Positions 3,014 through 11,452 are shown, numbered from the stretch's first letter. The stretch is 14,487 bases of DNA from an uncultured Lachnospiraceae bacterium (GCA_947589175.1 CANPZR010000037.1:1-14487); one strand, 5' to 3'. Numbers and translations are program-made. Notes: generated from the letters alone by a model not told the origin.

Positions 3014-5329
3014 GTGAAGGAAAAAGAGCTCTGGTTTCTGAGAGATAAGAGGCTGCCTGTTATGGCAGTTATTGCTTTTTTGACAGGGAGAGTCTGGCTG
3101 GGATCGATCAATCCTTTTGGCATTGCTCTGTTTGCGGATATGTGCGCGGAGAAAAAGGGATGCAGGATAACGGCGTTGGCGGTGCTTGCGGGCATGATGA
3201 CGGCCGCTGACGGAATCGGTCTTTTGAAATACATATTGCTTTTTGCCATGGTTCTGGGGATTCTCTATTTTCAGGAAAAAATGGGCCAGGGAAAGATTAC
3301 GCCGCTGTTTCTTTCCATAATATGCGGGGGGCTGAATTTTTTTCTGGGCATTGTGGCGAGCATATTTTCAGCCAGCACATGGGAAAATTTCTGGCTGAGC
3401 CTGTTAGAGGGATTCGCCGTATTTGCCATGGCAAATATTTTCCGGCTGGGGATACGTTTTGTTCTCTATGAGGACTGGCGGAAATGGCTGGGAGACGAGG
3501 AGCTGATCAGCCTGCTTGCGCTGGTATTTACCGCCCTGTATGGGATTCCCCGGCTGGCGGAGTCGGTTTTTTCTGTTGCCAGCACTATAAGCTATCTGTT
3601 AGTAGCCATTCTGGGGTTTCGCTTTGGAGCCGCCGCGGGAGCCGCTGCGGGAACGGCCGCGGGGGTCATGTTCGTGCTGTCGGGCAAGAATCTGGTGCTG
3701 ATCGGATGTTGCTGTCTGTTAGGAGTCAGCGTGGGAATGTTTCGGCGGATTGGCAAGATCGGGAGCGCCGTGTCCTTTTTTCTCATGGGGTGCCTCATGA
3801 TGTACGGCGCCGGGGGTGAGGTGGATGGAATCATAGAGCTGAGGGCCATGATGTCGTCGGTTATTATTTTTCTTGCCATTCCCGGAAAATTTCTGTACGC
3901 GGAGAAGAAGGACTGGCAGAATGACTCGGAAAATCTTTTTATGAAGGAGGATATCCGGGAGCTGGCAAACAGCCGCATTGAGGATTTTTCCGCCGCGTTC
4001 CGCCGCCTTTCCCGGAGCTTTGAGGGAAGGCGGGAGCCGCGCCAGGATGTGGAACCGGAGGAACTGGAGCGGATTTTTGATGAATTGTCGGAAAAGATGT
4101 GCAGAGACTGCGTGAACTGCCAGTTTTGCTGGGAGAGGCACTTTGAGGAGACAAGCGTAAATTTCCACAACATCCTCCTTCAGCTGGGGCAGGGCGGCGG
4201 CGTCTCAGTGACGCCTGATTTTGGGCGGAGATGCATCCGGTTAGACGAGTGCATGGACTATGCCAGGGAAAAGATGGCTGTGGCAAGGATGAATCTGGGC
4301 TGGAAGAATCGGATGGCGGAAAGCCGGGACGTGATTGCCAGGCAGATGATGGAGGTGGCGTCGGCGCTGAAATCCTTTACGCTGGATCTTTGCGAAGTGG
4401 GACAGGTTCCGGAGGAGATGCGGCGGGCGATGGCGGAGGAACTGAAAAAGAGGGGCGTGGCGCTGAAAAAAATCAGCGCCAAGTATCGGAAGGGGAAGCT
4501 GGAGGTGGCCTTTGCGGGTCACTGCAAGGGACGCCAGTGCCTCACAAAAACAGAACTGGCCACGGCTCTGTCGGATGCGGCGGGCGTGAGAATGCGGCCG
4601 GACCGGGACACGAGGAATGTTCTTGCGGGCAATGAGGAGACTATGTTTTTTCGCCAGGACACCGCTTTCCGCTCGCTCACAGGCCTGGCCCGGGTCGCGA
4701 AGTCCGGGGAAGCGGTATCGGGAGACAATTATTCTTTTTTGGAACTTCAGACCGGGGAGCTGTTGATGGTTCTGGCAGACGGGATGGGAAGCGGGGAGCG
4801 GGCGGATCAGGAGAGCAAGGGGCTGGTCGAAGCTCTGGAAAATATGCTGGAGGCGGGGCTCGAGAAACGCTCTGCCATTCGGATGCTGAATACGCTTTTG
4901 GTGGCCGGGTATGAGGGAAAATCTTTTACGGCCCTGGATATGGCGTCCATCGACTTGTATACCGGGGTGTGCGAGATTGTAAAAAATGGCGCGGCTCCTA
5001 CTTTTATTAAGCGGGAGACGGGGGTGGAGACCATAACGGCGTCGGCGCTTCCGGTGGGAGTTGTCATGGAGGAGGAAGGAGAAGCGCGCCGCATAAAATT
5101 AAAGGGCGGCGACATGATTATCATGGTGTCCGACGGGGTGATAGACGGATACTGCGGCGAGAGCGGCGAGCGGCAGGAGGAAGCGCTGGAGCAGCTGATC
5201 GGCGGATTGCCCTGCCAGAATCCCACGGACATGGCGAATCAGATTCTTATGCATGCGCTGGCAAGGAGCAACCGGGAGGCTGCGGACGACATGAGCGTTC
5301 TGGTGGCGGGAATCTGGGACAAGGTGTGA
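3014..5329 (+). CDS. spoIIE: Stage II sporulation protein E, membrane serine phosphatase
   Basis: SpoIIE is the PP2C-type phosphatase at the polar septum. It dephosphorylates SpoIIAA so that sigma-F becomes active in the forespore, and it links to FtsZ. The 771-residue length is slightly below B. subtilis (827). Residues about 15-295 contain multiple hydrophobic segments, including an Ala/Gly-rich stretch FRFGAAAGAAAGTAAGVMF. A regulatory region with conserved cysteines follows (C363, C366, C369, C372, then GHCKGRQC). From about 555 comes the PP2C domain with metal-binding motifs DGMGSG (D589), SDGVIDG (D707) and DDMSVL (D759). The start is GTG at 3014, nine bases after an AGGGGG site (2999-3004). 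Control is by a Spo0A-type promoter with upstream 0A boxes, and perhaps by a hairpin masking the ribosome binding site in read-through RNA. tilS follows after 18 bp, so transcription may continue into the housekeeping genes. Confidence 0.97.
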   Translation: MKEKELWFLRDKRLPVMAVIAFLTGRVWLGSINPFGIALFADMCAEKKGCRITALAVLAGMMTAADGIGLLKYILLFAMVLGILYFQEKMGQGKITPLFLSIICGGLNFFLGIVASIFSASTWENFWLSLLEGFAVFAMANIFRLGIRFVLYEDWRKWLGDEELISLLALVFTALYGIPRLAESVFSVASTISYLLVAILGFRFGAAAGAAAGTAAGVMFVLSGKNLVLIGCCCLLGVSVGMFRRIGKIGSAVSFFLMGCLMMYGAGGEVDGIIELRAMMSSVIIFLAIPGKFLYAEKKDWQNDSENLFMKEDIRELANSRIEDFSAAFRRLSRSFEGRREPRQDVEPEELERIFDELSEKMCRDCVNCQFCWERHFEETSVNFHNILLQLGQGGGVSVTPDFGRRCIRLDECMDYAREKMAVARMNLGWKNRMAESRDVIARQMMEVASALKSFTLDLCEVGQVPEEMRRAMAEELKKRGVALKKISAKYRKGKLEVAFAGHCKGRQCLTKTELATALSDAAGVRMRPDRDTRNVLAGNEETMFFRQDTAFRSLTGLARVAKSGEAVSGDNYSFLELQTGELLMVLADGMGSGERADQESKGLVEALENMLEAGLEKRSAIRMLNTLLVAGYEGKSFTALDMASIDLYTGVCEIVKNGAAPTFIKRETGVETITASALPVGVVMEEEGEARRIKLKGGDMIIMVSDGVIDGYCGESGERQEEALEQLIGGLPCQNPTDMANQILMHALARSNREAADDMSVLVAGIWDKV

Positions 5330-5347
5330 CAGGGAGAAAGTTGACGA

Positions 5348-6775
5348 ATGGAGAAAGCATTGCGAAAAAAACTGGAAGAATTTGTGGAAAAAAACGATTT
5401 GATTCATAGAGGGGACGCCATCGTGATCGGCCTGTCCGGCGGGGCGGACTCCGTGTGTCTGCTGCAGCTGCTTTTTGAGCTGTCCGGCGACTGGGGACTG
5501 TCCCTGCACGTGGTGCATATACACCATGGAATCCGCGGAGCTGAGGCGGATCGGGATGCGGAATTTGCGGAGAAAATGGCAGCGGAGCGGGGACTGCCCT
5601 TTTATCTTGTCCGGGAAGATGTGCCCCGGATTGCCAAGGAGAAGGGAATGACTGTGGAGGAAGCGGGAAGAACGGTGCGCTACGAGAGATTGGAGGAGTG
5701 CCGGGAACGGGTGGGAGCCGGGAGCATTGCGGTGGCCCATCATCGGGACGATCAGGCCGAGACGGTGCTGTTTCAGCTGTTCCGCGGGAGCGGGCCGAGG
5801 GGGCTTTCCGGCATCCCTGTGCGGCGCGGATCGGTTATCCGTCCTCTTTTGTTCGCCGGCCGGGATGAGATACAAAAGTATCTGGCGGGAAAGGGGATTT
5901 CCTGGCTGCGGGACAGCACCAATGACGATCCTTCTTACAGCCGGAACCGAATCCGACTGGAACTTCTGCCGCAGGCAGAGGAATGCGTCAACCGGCAGGC
6001 GGCGCGGCACATTGCCGCCACAGCGGAGAAAATGGCTCAGTGGCGCCGGTACATAGAGAAAGAGGGAGAAAAAGCCTTTAAATCTATCGTGGCAAACGAA
6101 GGGGACTGCTGGTATTTTTCTGCGGGAAAATTTGAAAAGGAGGATCCGGTGATTCGTGCGGAGATTTTTCGGCGGATTCTGGAACAGATGCTCCCCGGCG
6201 CCAGGGATGTGGGACAGGCGCATTACGATCAGATGGAAGCTCTTCTGCAGGCGGAGACGGGGAAGCGCATTTCTCTTCCCGGCGGGGTGCAGATGGAAAA
6301 AGAGTACGGCCGAATGCTTTTTTATAGAAAAAAGGCTTCCCAGAGCGCGGTTTCCGGCGTCTCCATAACATGCGGGATTCCTTCATCGCATATAGTAAGG
6401 GAAGGACTCCGTATTTCTCTCGAGGTGAGGCGCAGGGAAGATTTACCCTCAAAAATTCCTCAAAAGGACTATACGAAATGGTTTGATTATGATATGATAA
6501 AGAGTAGCCTGATGGTTCGGAATCCCAGGGAGGGCGATTATTTCGTATTGGATTCCTCGGGAAACCGAAAACATCTGAACCGGTATTACATCGACAGAAA
6601 AGTGCCCCGCCCTCTGAGGGGGGAGCAGCTGGTTCTGGCGGAGGGGAGCCACATTCTCTGGGCTGTGCCGGACCGGGTCAGTGAGGCATATAAAATAACA
6701 GAATATACTAAGATGGTACTTGTGGTGACCATGGAAGGGGAAGCCGATGAGAGAAGTAACGCAGGTGTTGATTGA
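5348..6775 (+). CDS. tilS: tRNA(Ile)-lysidine synthetase
   Basis: TilS uses ATP and lysine to convert the wobble cytidine of the CAU-anticodon tRNA-Ile to lysidine, so that it reads AUA instead of AUG; it is normally essential. The 475-residue protein begins with the N-type ATP-pyrophosphatase domain and its PP-loop SGGADS (residues 30-35), followed by HHGIRGAEADRDAEF and AHHRDDQAETVLFQLFRGSG motifs and the SYSRNRIRLELLP segment. The C-terminal substrate-binding domain includes WFDYDMIKSSLMVRNPREGD and the end LWAVPDRVSEAYKITEYTK. The ATG at 5348 has AGGGAG at 5331-5336. The gene overlaps hpt by 29 bases, so the two are probably coupled, as in many Firmicutes. Confidence 0.96.
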   Translation: MEKALRKKLEEFVEKNDLIHRGDAIVIGLSGGADSVCLLQLLFELSGDWGLSLHVVHIHHGIRGAEADRDAEFAEKMAAERGLPFYLVREDVPRIAKEKGMTVEEAGRTVRYERLEECRERVGAGSIAVAHHRDDQAETVLFQLFRGSGPRGLSGIPVRRGSVIRPLLFAGRDEIQKYLAGKGISWLRDSTNDDPSYSRNRIRLELLPQAEECVNRQAARHIAATAEKMAQWRRYIEKEGEKAFKSIVANEGDCWYFSAGKFEKEDPVIRAEIFRRILEQMLPGARDVGQAHYDQMEALLQAETGKRISLPGGVQMEKEYGRMLFYRKKASQSAVSGVSITCGIPSSHIVREGLRISLEVRRREDLPSKIPQKDYTKWFDYDMIKSSLMVRNPREGDYFVLDSSGNRKHLNRYYIDRKVPRPLRGEQLVLAEGSHILWAVPDRVSEAYKITEYTKMVLVVTMEGEADERSNAGVD

Positions 6776-7277
6776 GGAAGAAAAAGTGGCTGCCAGGATT
6801 CGGGAGATGGCAGAGCAGATCAACAGAGACTATGAAGGAAAGAAATTGCACTTGATTTGCATTTTGAGCGGCAGCGTATTTTTTGCATGTGAACTGGCAA
6901 AATATATTAAGGTGCCTGTGAAGCTGGATTTTATGAGAGTTTCCAGCTACGGGAACAGCATGAGCAGTTCCGGGTCGATTTCTATTGATCAGGATCTTCA
7001 GTTCGGCATCGACGGCAAGCATGTGCTGATTGTAGAGGATATCGTGGACAGCGGGCGGACATTAGCGTTTCTGGCCAACATGCTCAGCAAGCGAGAGCCG
7101 GCGAGCCTCAGGATCTGTACGCTTTTAGATAAGCCGTCCTGTCGGGTGACAGAGGTGGATGTAGACTATGTGGGATTTGAGATAGAAGATCTGTTCGTGG
7201 TGGGCTATGGACTTGACTATGCCCAGAAATACCGCAATTTACCCTATATTGCCCAGCTTGAATTAAAGGAGGACTAA
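6747..7277 (+). CDS. hpt: Hypoxanthine phosphoribosyltransferase
   Basis: This cytoplasmic purine salvage enzyme transfers phosphoribose from PRPP to hypoxanthine or guanine, giving IMP or GMP. The 176-residue length is normal. The PRPP-binding loop VLIVEDIVDSGRT occupies residues 93-105 with the acidic pair E97-D98. CILSGSVFFACEL is the N-terminal phosphate-binding loop region, and the flexible-loop segment FMRVSSYGN and C-terminal DYVGFEIEDLFVVGYGLDYAQKYRNLPYIA are also family signatures. The ATG at 6747 lies inside the end of tilS and is preceded by GGAAGGGGAAG. ftsH starts 4 bases after the stop, and its ribosome binding site lies inside the hpt coding end, so tilS-hpt-ftsH is one coupled unit. 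Confidence 0.96.
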   Translation: MREVTQVLIEEEKVAARIREMAEQINRDYEGKKLHLICILSGSVFFACELAKYIKVPVKLDFMRVSSYGNSMSSSGSISIDQDLQFGIDGKHVLIVEDIVDSGRTLAFLANMLSKREPASLRICTLLDKPSCRVTEVDVDYVGFEIEDLFVVGYGLDYAQKYRNLPYIAQLELKED

Positions 7278-7281
7278 TTCC

Positions 7282-9126
7282 ATGAAAGGGATGAGAGGAT
7301 ACGGCTTTTTCATTCTGATTATAGCCGTTATTCTGATCGCTGTGTTTACAAATGAATTTTTCTCTGGCATGAACCAGGAAGAATATTCCTACAGTGATTT
7401 TAAAGAGGATGTGGCGGAGAGAAAGGTAGCCGCTGTAGTGGTTCACCAGAATGAGGAGGTTCCCACGGGGCAGATCGTGCTCTCCACTTCGGACAGCGAG
7501 AAAAAGAGCTTTTACGTGCCGGATGTCAACGCAGTTCTGGATTATCTGGAGAGCGTCGGCTTTAAGAATGTGAAAGTGCAGGATGTAGATGCTACGCCGT
7601 GGTATATACAGTTTCTGCCCTATGTGTTTGGATTTGTGCTGATTTTCTTCTTGTTTACCATGCTCAGCGGTCAGGCCCAGGGGGGCGGCGGCAACAACGC
7701 CAAGATGATGAATTTTGGCAAGAGCCGCGCAAAGATGACGACGGCGGATGACAAGAGAAAGACGTTCCAGGACGTGGCCGGTCTTGTGGAGGAAAAGGAG
7801 CAGCTGGAGGAGATCGTAGATTTTCTGGCGTCTCCCCAGAAGTATAATAAGCTGGGCGCACGGATACCCAAAGGCGTGATCCTTGTGGGACCGCCCGGAA
7901 CCGGTAAGACCCTGCTTGCGAGGGCGGTGGCTGGAGAGGCGGGCGTGCCGTTTTTCAGCATATCCGGTTCGGATTTCGTGGAGATGTTCGTGGGCGTAGG
8001 CGCTTCCCGTGTCCGGGATCTGTTCGCGGACGCCAAGAGAAACGCTCCCTGCATTGTATTTATTGATGAGATTGACGCGGTGGCGAGACGGCGCGGCAGC
8101 GGTCTCGGCGGCGGCCACGACGAGAGAGAGCAGACGCTGAACCAGATGCTAGTGGAGATGGATGGCTTTGGCGTCAATGAGGGCATTATCGTCATGGCGG
8201 CTACCAACCGGGTGGATATTCTGGATCCCGCGATTCTGCGCCCCGGCCGTTTTGACCGGAGGATCCATGTGGGGCTGCCGGATGTGAGAGGCCGCGAGGA
8301 GATTCTGAAAGTGCATGCCAGGAACAAGCCTCTGGCCGAGGATGTGAACCTGGAGGAGATTGCCCGGACGACGGCGGGATTTGCCGGGGCGGATCTGGAA
8401 AATCTCCTGAATGAGTCGGCGATTGCCGCGGCGAGAGACAACCGCGTGTTTATTGTAGATGAAGATATCCGCAAATCCTTTATTAAAGTGGGAATCGGCG
8501 CGGAGAAAAAGAGCAAGGTTATTTCCGAGAGAGACCGGAAGATCACGGCGTACCACGAGGCGGGGCACGCGATTCTGTTCCATCTGCTCCCGGATGTGGG
8601 GCCGGTGTACACCGTTTCCATTATTCCTACCGGGCAGGGGGCGGCGGGCTATACCATGCCTCTCCCCGAAAAGGATGAGCTGCATCTGACGCGGGGGAAG
8701 ATGCTGCAGGATATTACGGTGGCGTTAGGCGGGCGCATCGCGGAGGGTCTGATTTTTGACGATGTGACTACCGGGGCGGTACAGGATATCCGGCAGGCTA
8801 CGGAGTCGGCCCGGGATATGGTGACCAAGTATGGCTTCTCGGATGAACTGGGCATGGTCAATTACAGTACCAGCGGCGACGAGGTGTTTATCGGAAGAGA
8901 TCTGGGACACACGAAGAACTTCAGCGAGGGGACAGCCCAGGTCATTGACCGCGAGGTGAAGAAGATCATCGATCAGTGCCGTGAGAGGGCCACGCGGATT
9001 CTGAAGGAGAATATAGATATTTTGAACCGGCTGGCAGACCTTCTGATTGAGAAAGAGCGGATCGGCCGGGAGGAGTTCGAGGCATTATTTAAGCAAAATG
9101 CCGAGAGCGCTCCGGTAATTGAATAA
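7282..9126 (+). CDS. ftsH: ATP-dependent zinc metalloprotease FtsH
   Basis: FtsH is a membrane-anchored hexameric AAA+ protease that degrades unassembled membrane proteins and some regulators. The 614 residues contain two N-terminal membrane segments (about 7-26 and 110-131) around an extracellular domain. The AAA domain follows, with Walker A GPPGTGKT (203-210), Walker B FIDEID (D262, E263) and the second region of homology NRVDILDPAILRPGRFDR. The protease domain has the zinc motif HEAGH (425-429) and the third ligand D502 in GAVQDIRQAT. All catalytic residues are present. The ATG at 7282 follows AAAGGAGG (7265-7272) within the hpt end. The C-terminal tail is short and lacks the long polar extension seen in some relatives. 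I see no separate promoter, so it probably depends on upstream transcription. Confidence 0.98.
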   Translation: MKGMRGYGFFILIIAVILIAVFTNEFFSGMNQEEYSYSDFKEDVAERKVAAVVVHQNEEVPTGQIVLSTSDSEKKSFYVPDVNAVLDYLESVGFKNVKVQDVDATPWYIQFLPYVFGFVLIFFLFTMLSGQAQGGGGNNAKMMNFGKSRAKMTTADDKRKTFQDVAGLVEEKEQLEEIVDFLASPQKYNKLGARIPKGVILVGPPGTGKTLLARAVAGEAGVPFFSISGSDFVEMFVGVGASRVRDLFADAKRNAPCIVFIDEIDAVARRRGSGLGGGHDEREQTLNQMLVEMDGFGVNEGIIVMAATNRVDILDPAILRPGRFDRRIHVGLPDVRGREEILKVHARNKPLAEDVNLEEIARTTAGFAGADLENLLNESAIAAARDNRVFIVDEDIRKSFIKVGIGAEKKSKVISERDRKITAYHEAGHAILFHLLPDVGPVYTVSIIPTGQGAAGYTMPLPEKDELHLTRGKMLQDITVALGGRIAEGLIFDDVTTGAVQDIRQATESARDMVTKYGFSDELGMVNYSTSGDEVFIGRDLGHTKNFSEGTAQVIDREVKKIIDQCRERATRILKENIDILNRLADLLIEKERIGREEFEALFKQNAESAPVIE

Positions 9127-9207
9127 TCATTTGTGCAAAAGTTCAAACGGGAGATTTTGGTTGGGCAAATTACACAAAAGATTTTTGAAAAAAAATCAAT
9201 GTTTGTG

Positions 9208-9236
9208 CAGACTTATTGGGGATATGGTGTTATAGT
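9208..9236 (+). promoter_or_regulatory. Extended -10 promoter of the GH13 gene
   Basis: TGT followed by TATAGT (9228-9236) is an extended -10. A poor -35 (CAGACT, 9208-9213, 3 of 6) lies 17 bp upstream. The promoter is bracketed by the inverted repeat at 9214-9256. Transcription from about 9243 would give a 135-nt leader with a large hairpin before the start codon at 9378. Confidence 0.5.
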
Positions 9237-9256
9237 AATACTCGTAAACCCCAATA
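9214..9256. promoter_or_regulatory. Inverted repeat spanning the GH13 gene -10 (possible operator)
   Basis: TATTGGGG (9214-9221) and CCCCAATA (9249-9256) are a perfect 8-bp inverted repeat with the -10 hexamer between them (27-bp gap). A related CCCCATAA follows at 9278-9285. Two half-sites around a promoter suggest a repressor site or loop, but no regulator gene is adjacent. Confidence 0.35.
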
Positions 9257-9294
9257 CATTATATAGTTTTTGCTACACCCCATAAGTAACAAAA

Positions 9295-9360
9295 ATACCT
9301 TCTCCCAAAAGGACAGCGACATGATGCTGTCCTTTTGACTTTCTAATGGGGAGAAGATAT
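9295..9360 (+). terminator. Two-tier hairpin between ftsH and the GH13 gene, terminator or attenuator
   Basis: The inner stem AAAAGGACAGC/GCTGTCCTTTT (9307-9317 with 9326-9336) is a perfect 11-bp terminator-like hairpin followed by GACTTTCT. Outside it, CTTCTCCC (9299-9306) pairs perfectly with GGGAGAAG (9349-9356), and after one mismatch ATA/TAT adds three more pairs (9295-9297 with 9358-9360). It could end read-through from ftsH. Because it lies downstream of the promoter at 9208-9236 it may also attenuate the GH13 transcript. Confidence 0.6.
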
Positions 9361-9377
9361 GTGGAGAGAGGACTACT

Positions 9378-11450
9378 ATGACAGACCGAGAAAAAAATCC
9401 GGTTGCCAGGATAAACAGAGACGCCATTTTCAGCGATGGCACTGGCAACTATGTGAACCCGGCCGAGCCGGAGAAATATCAGAACGTCAGCATTCGATGT
9501 CAGACGGCAAAGGACGACGCGGACGGCGTGTGGATTGTTGTGGACGGAGCGGAAAAACGCATGACAAAGTCCGGCGGAAACGATATTTTTGACTATTATG
9601 AAATTACGATTCCTCTGCGGGATCAGCAGGTCGGGTACTATTTCCTCGTCAAAAAGGGGGAGGAAGAGGTGATCTGCAACCGGCAGGGCGTTGTGGAGCA
9701 TCTGGATCCGTATTTTAACTTCTGCATTATTCCGGGCTTCCACACGCCGGACTGGGCGAAGGGCGCGGTGATGTACCAGATTTTTGTGGACCGCTTCAAC
9801 AAGGGAGATTCCGGCAACGACGTGCTGGACGGGGAGTACACCTACATAGACGAACACGTCACTCAGGTGAAGGACTGGAATAAGATGCCGGCCTCGATGG
9901 GAGTGCGGGAGTTCTACGGCGGCGACTTAAAAGGCGTTATGAAAAAGCTGGACTATTTGCAGGAGCTGGGCGTGGAGGTGCTGTATCTGAACCCGATTTT
10001 TGTGTCTCCGTCCAACCACAAGTACGATACGCAGGATTACGACCATGTGGACCCGCATTTTACGGTGATTGTAGAGGACGGCGGCAAGGTGCTGGAGCCG
10101 GGGGACAAGGATAATTCCCACGCCGAGCGGTATATCCGGCGCGTGGTCAACATGGCGAATCTGGAGGCCAGCAACGCCTTTTTCGCAGATTTTGTGAAGG
10201 AGGTCCACCGCAGGGGGATGAAGGTGATCCTGGACGGCGTGTTCAATCACTGCGGCTCTTTTAATAAATGGCTGGACCGTGAGAAAATTTACGATAAGGA
10301 TCCCTCTTACAAGAAGGGGGCGTTTGTGGCGGAGGACAGTCCCTATCACGACTTTTTCCGCTTTTATCCGGACGGGGAATGGCCGGACAACACTCACTAC
10401 GATTCCTGGTGGGGCAACGATACGCTGCCGAAGTTAAATTATGAGGACTCATCCAAGCTGCAGGAGTACATCCTGGGCATTGCCCGCAAGTGGGTGTCCG
10501 AGCCCTATTGCGTGGACGGCTGGCGGTTAGATGTGGCGGCGGATCTGGGTCACTCGCCGGAGTTTAACCACTTATTTTGGAGGCGGTTCCGCGATGTGGT
10601 CAAGCAGGCCAATCCGAACGCAATCATATTGGCGGAGCACTACGGCGATCCCTCTTCCTGGCTGGACGGAACACAGTGGGATACGGTTATGAATTACGAC
10701 GCCTTTATGGAGCCGGTGGGGTGGTTCCTCACCGGAATGGAAAAACACAGCGACGTATACAAGGAAGAGCTGATCGGAAACGCGGACGCCTTTTTTGGCG
10801 CCATGATTGATTTCAGCACGCGGTTTACCGTGCCGTCCGGGTTTGTGGCGATGAATGAGCTGTCAAATCACGATCACTCGCGCTTTTTGACACGGACCAA
10901 CCGTACGGTGGGGCGCACGGCTTTTGCCGGACCCATGGCAGCCAATATGGGAGTGAATCCCGCCGTGATGCGTCAGGCGGTGGTTATGCAGATGACCTGG
11001 GTGGGGGCGCCCACGGTGTATTACGGTGACGAGGCGGGCGTCTGCGGCTGGACGGATCCCGACAGCCGACGCACCTATCCCTGGGGAAATGAGGACAAGA
11101 CCATGCTTTCGTTCCACCGGGAGATGATCCGGATTCACAAGGATTACGAGGTGTTCAAGACGGGAAGCCTGATGTTTTTGTATTCCGAGCCAGGCCTTGT
11201 GGGCTATGGCCGCTATAACCGCGACACGAAGGCGTGTGTCCTGGTTCACACGGGAGATGGCGAGCGGGAAGTCGAAGTGGACGTCTGGCGCCTGGGCGTG
11301 TCGGACGGTGAAAAAATGGCTGTTATGATGTACACGGACCAGTACGGCTATAATATGAACGCCGGTATGCTGGGCACTGTTGAGAACGGCAAGCTCCGGA
11401 TTAAGATCGGGCCGAAGGGCGCCGTGGTCTGGAAAACGCTGAATATGTAG
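9378..11450 (+). CDS. GH13 alpha-glucan hydrolase (neopullulanase/cyclomaltodextrinase-like)
   Basis: This is a glycoside hydrolase family 13 enzyme acting on alpha-1,4 (perhaps alpha-1,6) glucans such as maltodextrins. The 690 residues start with a beta-sandwich domain (about 1-125), followed by the catalytic barrel from GAVMYQIFVDRF (residue 129). Conserved regions are DGVFNH (286-291), GWRLDVA with the nucleophile D385, ILAEHYGD with the acid/base E420, and NHDHSR with the stabilising D499. A C-terminal beta domain ends the protein. There is no signal peptide, so it is probably cytosolic and acts on imported or stored oligosaccharides. An acidic insertion with VIVEDGGKVLEPGDKDN lies after DPHFT in the barrel. 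The ATG at 9378 has GAGAGAGG at 9363-9370. No transporter or other sugar gene is adjacent. The exact substrate cannot be read from the sequence. Confidence 0.93.
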   Translation: MTDREKNPVARINRDAIFSDGTGNYVNPAEPEKYQNVSIRCQTAKDDADGVWIVVDGAEKRMTKSGGNDIFDYYEITIPLRDQQVGYYFLVKKGEEEVICNRQGVVEHLDPYFNFCIIPGFHTPDWAKGAVMYQIFVDRFNKGDSGNDVLDGEYTYIDEHVTQVKDWNKMPASMGVREFYGGDLKGVMKKLDYLQELGVEVLYLNPIFVSPSNHKYDTQDYDHVDPHFTVIVEDGGKVLEPGDKDNSHAERYIRRVVNMANLEASNAFFADFVKEVHRRGMKVILDGVFNHCGSFNKWLDREKIYDKDPSYKKGAFVAEDSPYHDFFRFYPDGEWPDNTHYDSWWGNDTLPKLNYEDSSKLQEYILGIARKWVSEPYCVDGWRLDVAADLGHSPEFNHLFWRRFRDVVKQANPNAIILAEHYGDPSSWLDGTQWDTVMNYDAFMEPVGWFLTGMEKHSDVYKEELIGNADAFFGAMIDFSTRFTVPSGFVAMNELSNHDHSRFLTRTNRTVGRTAFAGPMAANMGVNPAVMRQAVVMQMTWVGAPTVYYGDEAGVCGWTDPDSRRTYPWGNEDKTMLSFHREMIRIHKDYEVFKTGSLMFLYSEPGLVGYGRYNRDTKACVLVHTGDGEREVEVDVWRLGVSDGEKMAVMMYTDQYGYNMNAGMLGTVENGKLRIKIGPKGAVVWKTLNM

Positions 11451-11452
11451 AA

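Noticed and set aside
5099..6223. Long minus-strand open frame (374 codons) across spoIIE and tilS
   Set aside because: It is antisense to two clear genes, has no family resemblance and reflects GC-biased codon positions of the plus-strand genes. The same applies to the long minus-strand frames over hpt/ftsH and iorA.
9185..9199. TTGA-N7-TCAA near a possible CcpA cre site before the GH13 gene
   Set aside because: It lacks the central CG and the conserved bases of the cre consensus; the symmetry comes from an A tract.
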